From positions 1 through 6,875 of the forward strand of contig JAKMFY010000298.1 in assembly GCA_022425185.1 (NCBI GenBank): a stretch of 6,875 nt of DNA. The letters run 5' to 3'. The position numbers and the translations under genes were made by a program. The DNA comes from Candidatus Poseidoniaceae archaeon (GTDB taxonomy: Archaea; Thermoplasmatota; Poseidoniia; Poseidoniales; Poseidoniaceae). Of this stretch, positions 6,165 to 6,875 are shown one piece after another. The notes below the pieces were generated by a model. The model searched no databases. It had not been told where the DNA came from and saw only the letters and a list, made by a program, of their open reading frames with translations. Position 1 is the stretch's first letter. Every line of letters begins with the position of its first letter.

Positions 6165-6875
6165 CTAATTTGAATGAAAGGACAATGGTAAACGTCCTAG
6201 GTCCATCCATTCGAGATGCAAGAGAGTTTTCATTTCCGTTTTCGCTGCTTGTCTCCAACGTTTTCTCATCGTACGTTCTGCACTTCGACTTGGCGGAGGA
6301 GGTGAGGAAAAATGATTGAATGTAGATATGGAACCTGGTATCGGAGAATCTTCCCATTCCACACCCCATAAGATAAGCCATTCTGGAGGTGCAACACCAA
6401 AATCTACAGGTATCTCAGGATTGCTAATCGCTGACTTTACCTGGTCAGGAGTAAGTTCTCCAAGTGCCATCTGATGAATTGCCATTGCAGTTCGTCGAAC
6501 TTGATTCCAAAGGAATGCTTCACCAATAATCTCGAACCCAACAGTTCTTCCATCGACGATCCAAGGTGTGCAGGAGAGTATTGTTCGAATGGGATTTTTC
6601 CCGGGTTCAAGTCGTGCAAAATTCGTTGCGTCATAGGTTCCTTCAAACAAAGATAGCCACTCAGAAAGTACTTCTCCCGGATCATTCCAGAATTCAATTC
6701 CCTCAAGCCTGTAACGATACGTTCGATGTAAAGCAATTCGTGGATTCCAATCGAATCCGACTTCACGTACATCAAGGAAGGCAATGTCATGTGGGAGCAA
6801 ATCGTCTACTGCACGAATGAACTTTCTTGGCGTGATACTCTCCCACAGAGAGGTAGCAATGCGAACTGTTCCGCC
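6165..6875 (-). CDS. truA: tRNA pseudouridine synthase TruA, archaeal-like (5' end cut by window edge)
   Basis: Open from the right edge to a TAG at 6165: 236 residues, N-terminus missing. TruA isomerises uridines 38-40 of the tRNA anticodon arm to pseudouridine. Numbering from the edge, LLPHDIAFLDV at 26-36 matches the 'LP-DI' segment, HRTYRYR at 50-56 is the conserved Arg/Tyr active-site strand, KNPIRTI at 93-99 and FLWNQVRR at 121-128 are family signatures, and APPEWLILW at 162-170 is the usual end of the fold. The catalytic Asp (in the RTDAGV-type motif) should lie only a few codons beyond the edge, by comparison with E. coli TruA. KNPIRTI and FLWN-VR resemble archaeal/eukaryal TruA/Pus3 more than bacterial TruA. 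After the fold there is a tail of about 55 residues with PPPP and a basic stretch (RTMRKRWRQ). It is a housekeeping gene, probably not functionally linked to the sugar operon. Confidence 0.93.
   Translation of the reverse strand, partial: GGTVRIATSLWESITPRKFIRAVDDLLPHDIAFLDVREVGFDWNPRIALHRTYRYRLEGIEFWNDPGEVLSEWLSLFEGTYDATNFARLEPGKNPIRTILSCTPWIVDGRTVGFEIIGEAFLWNQVRRTAMAIHQMALGELTPDQVKSAISNPEIPVDFGVAPPEWLILWGVEWEDSPIPGSISTFNHFSSPPPPSRSAERTMRKRWRQAAKTEMKTLLHLEWMDLGRLPLSFHSN

Noticed and set aside
6437..6790. Alternative minus-strand frame of 117 codons inside truA
   Set aside because: The overlapping frame contains clear TruA signatures; this one has none.
6162..6800. truA as a complete short gene starting at TTG 6800
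   Set aside because: The frame stays open to the window edge and the extra 25 residues continue the TruA family pattern, so the gene is cut by the edge rather than starting here.

Overview
The window is densely coding, with every gene on the minus strand. In transcription order (right to left) these are: the C-terminal two thirds of a tRNA pseudouridine synthase (truA, cut by the right edge); a fused maltose-type binding protein and permease (malEF); a second permease (malG); a transport ATPase (malK); and a secreted GH13 alpha-amylase-family enzyme cut by the left edge. The gaps are 60 nt, a 4-nt ATGA overlap, 4 nt and 12 nt, so the four sugar genes look like one operon. I see no RNA gene, insertion sequence, CRISPR array or transcription regulator, and no gene-free stretch longer than 60 nt.

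The host is most likely an archaeon, and a marine Poseidoniales (Marine Group II)-like euryarchaeon is my tentative guess. The TruA fragment has the archaeal/eukaryal flavour (KNPIRTI, then FLWNQVRR). An AT-rich box lies about 26 nt upstream of the first operon ATG, the spacing expected of an archaeal TATA box. The transporter lipoprotein starts with a Cys followed by an Asp/Asn-rich stretch. This assignment rests on motif reading, not on a search.

The operon reads as an alpha-glucan scavenging unit. A secreted amylase cuts starch- or glycogen-like polymers outside the cell. The MalE-like domain captures the oligosaccharides, the MalF-like and MalG membrane parts carry them across, and MalK supplies ATP hydrolysis.

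The transporter departs from the textbook layout in three ways. The binding protein is covalently fused to MalF through a beta-rich linker domain and one extra membrane helix, yet keeps a lipoprotein signal. MalG carries about 150 extra N-terminal residues with four predicted membrane helices. MalK stops right after the nucleotide-binding domain, with no C-terminal TOBE/OB regulatory domain. The amylase also has a four-cysteine loop next to its active site. From memory, MalE-MalF fusions and similar cysteine loops occur in Bdellovibrio/myxobacteria-type bacteria, so horizontal acquisition of the whole cassette is a reasonable hypothesis.
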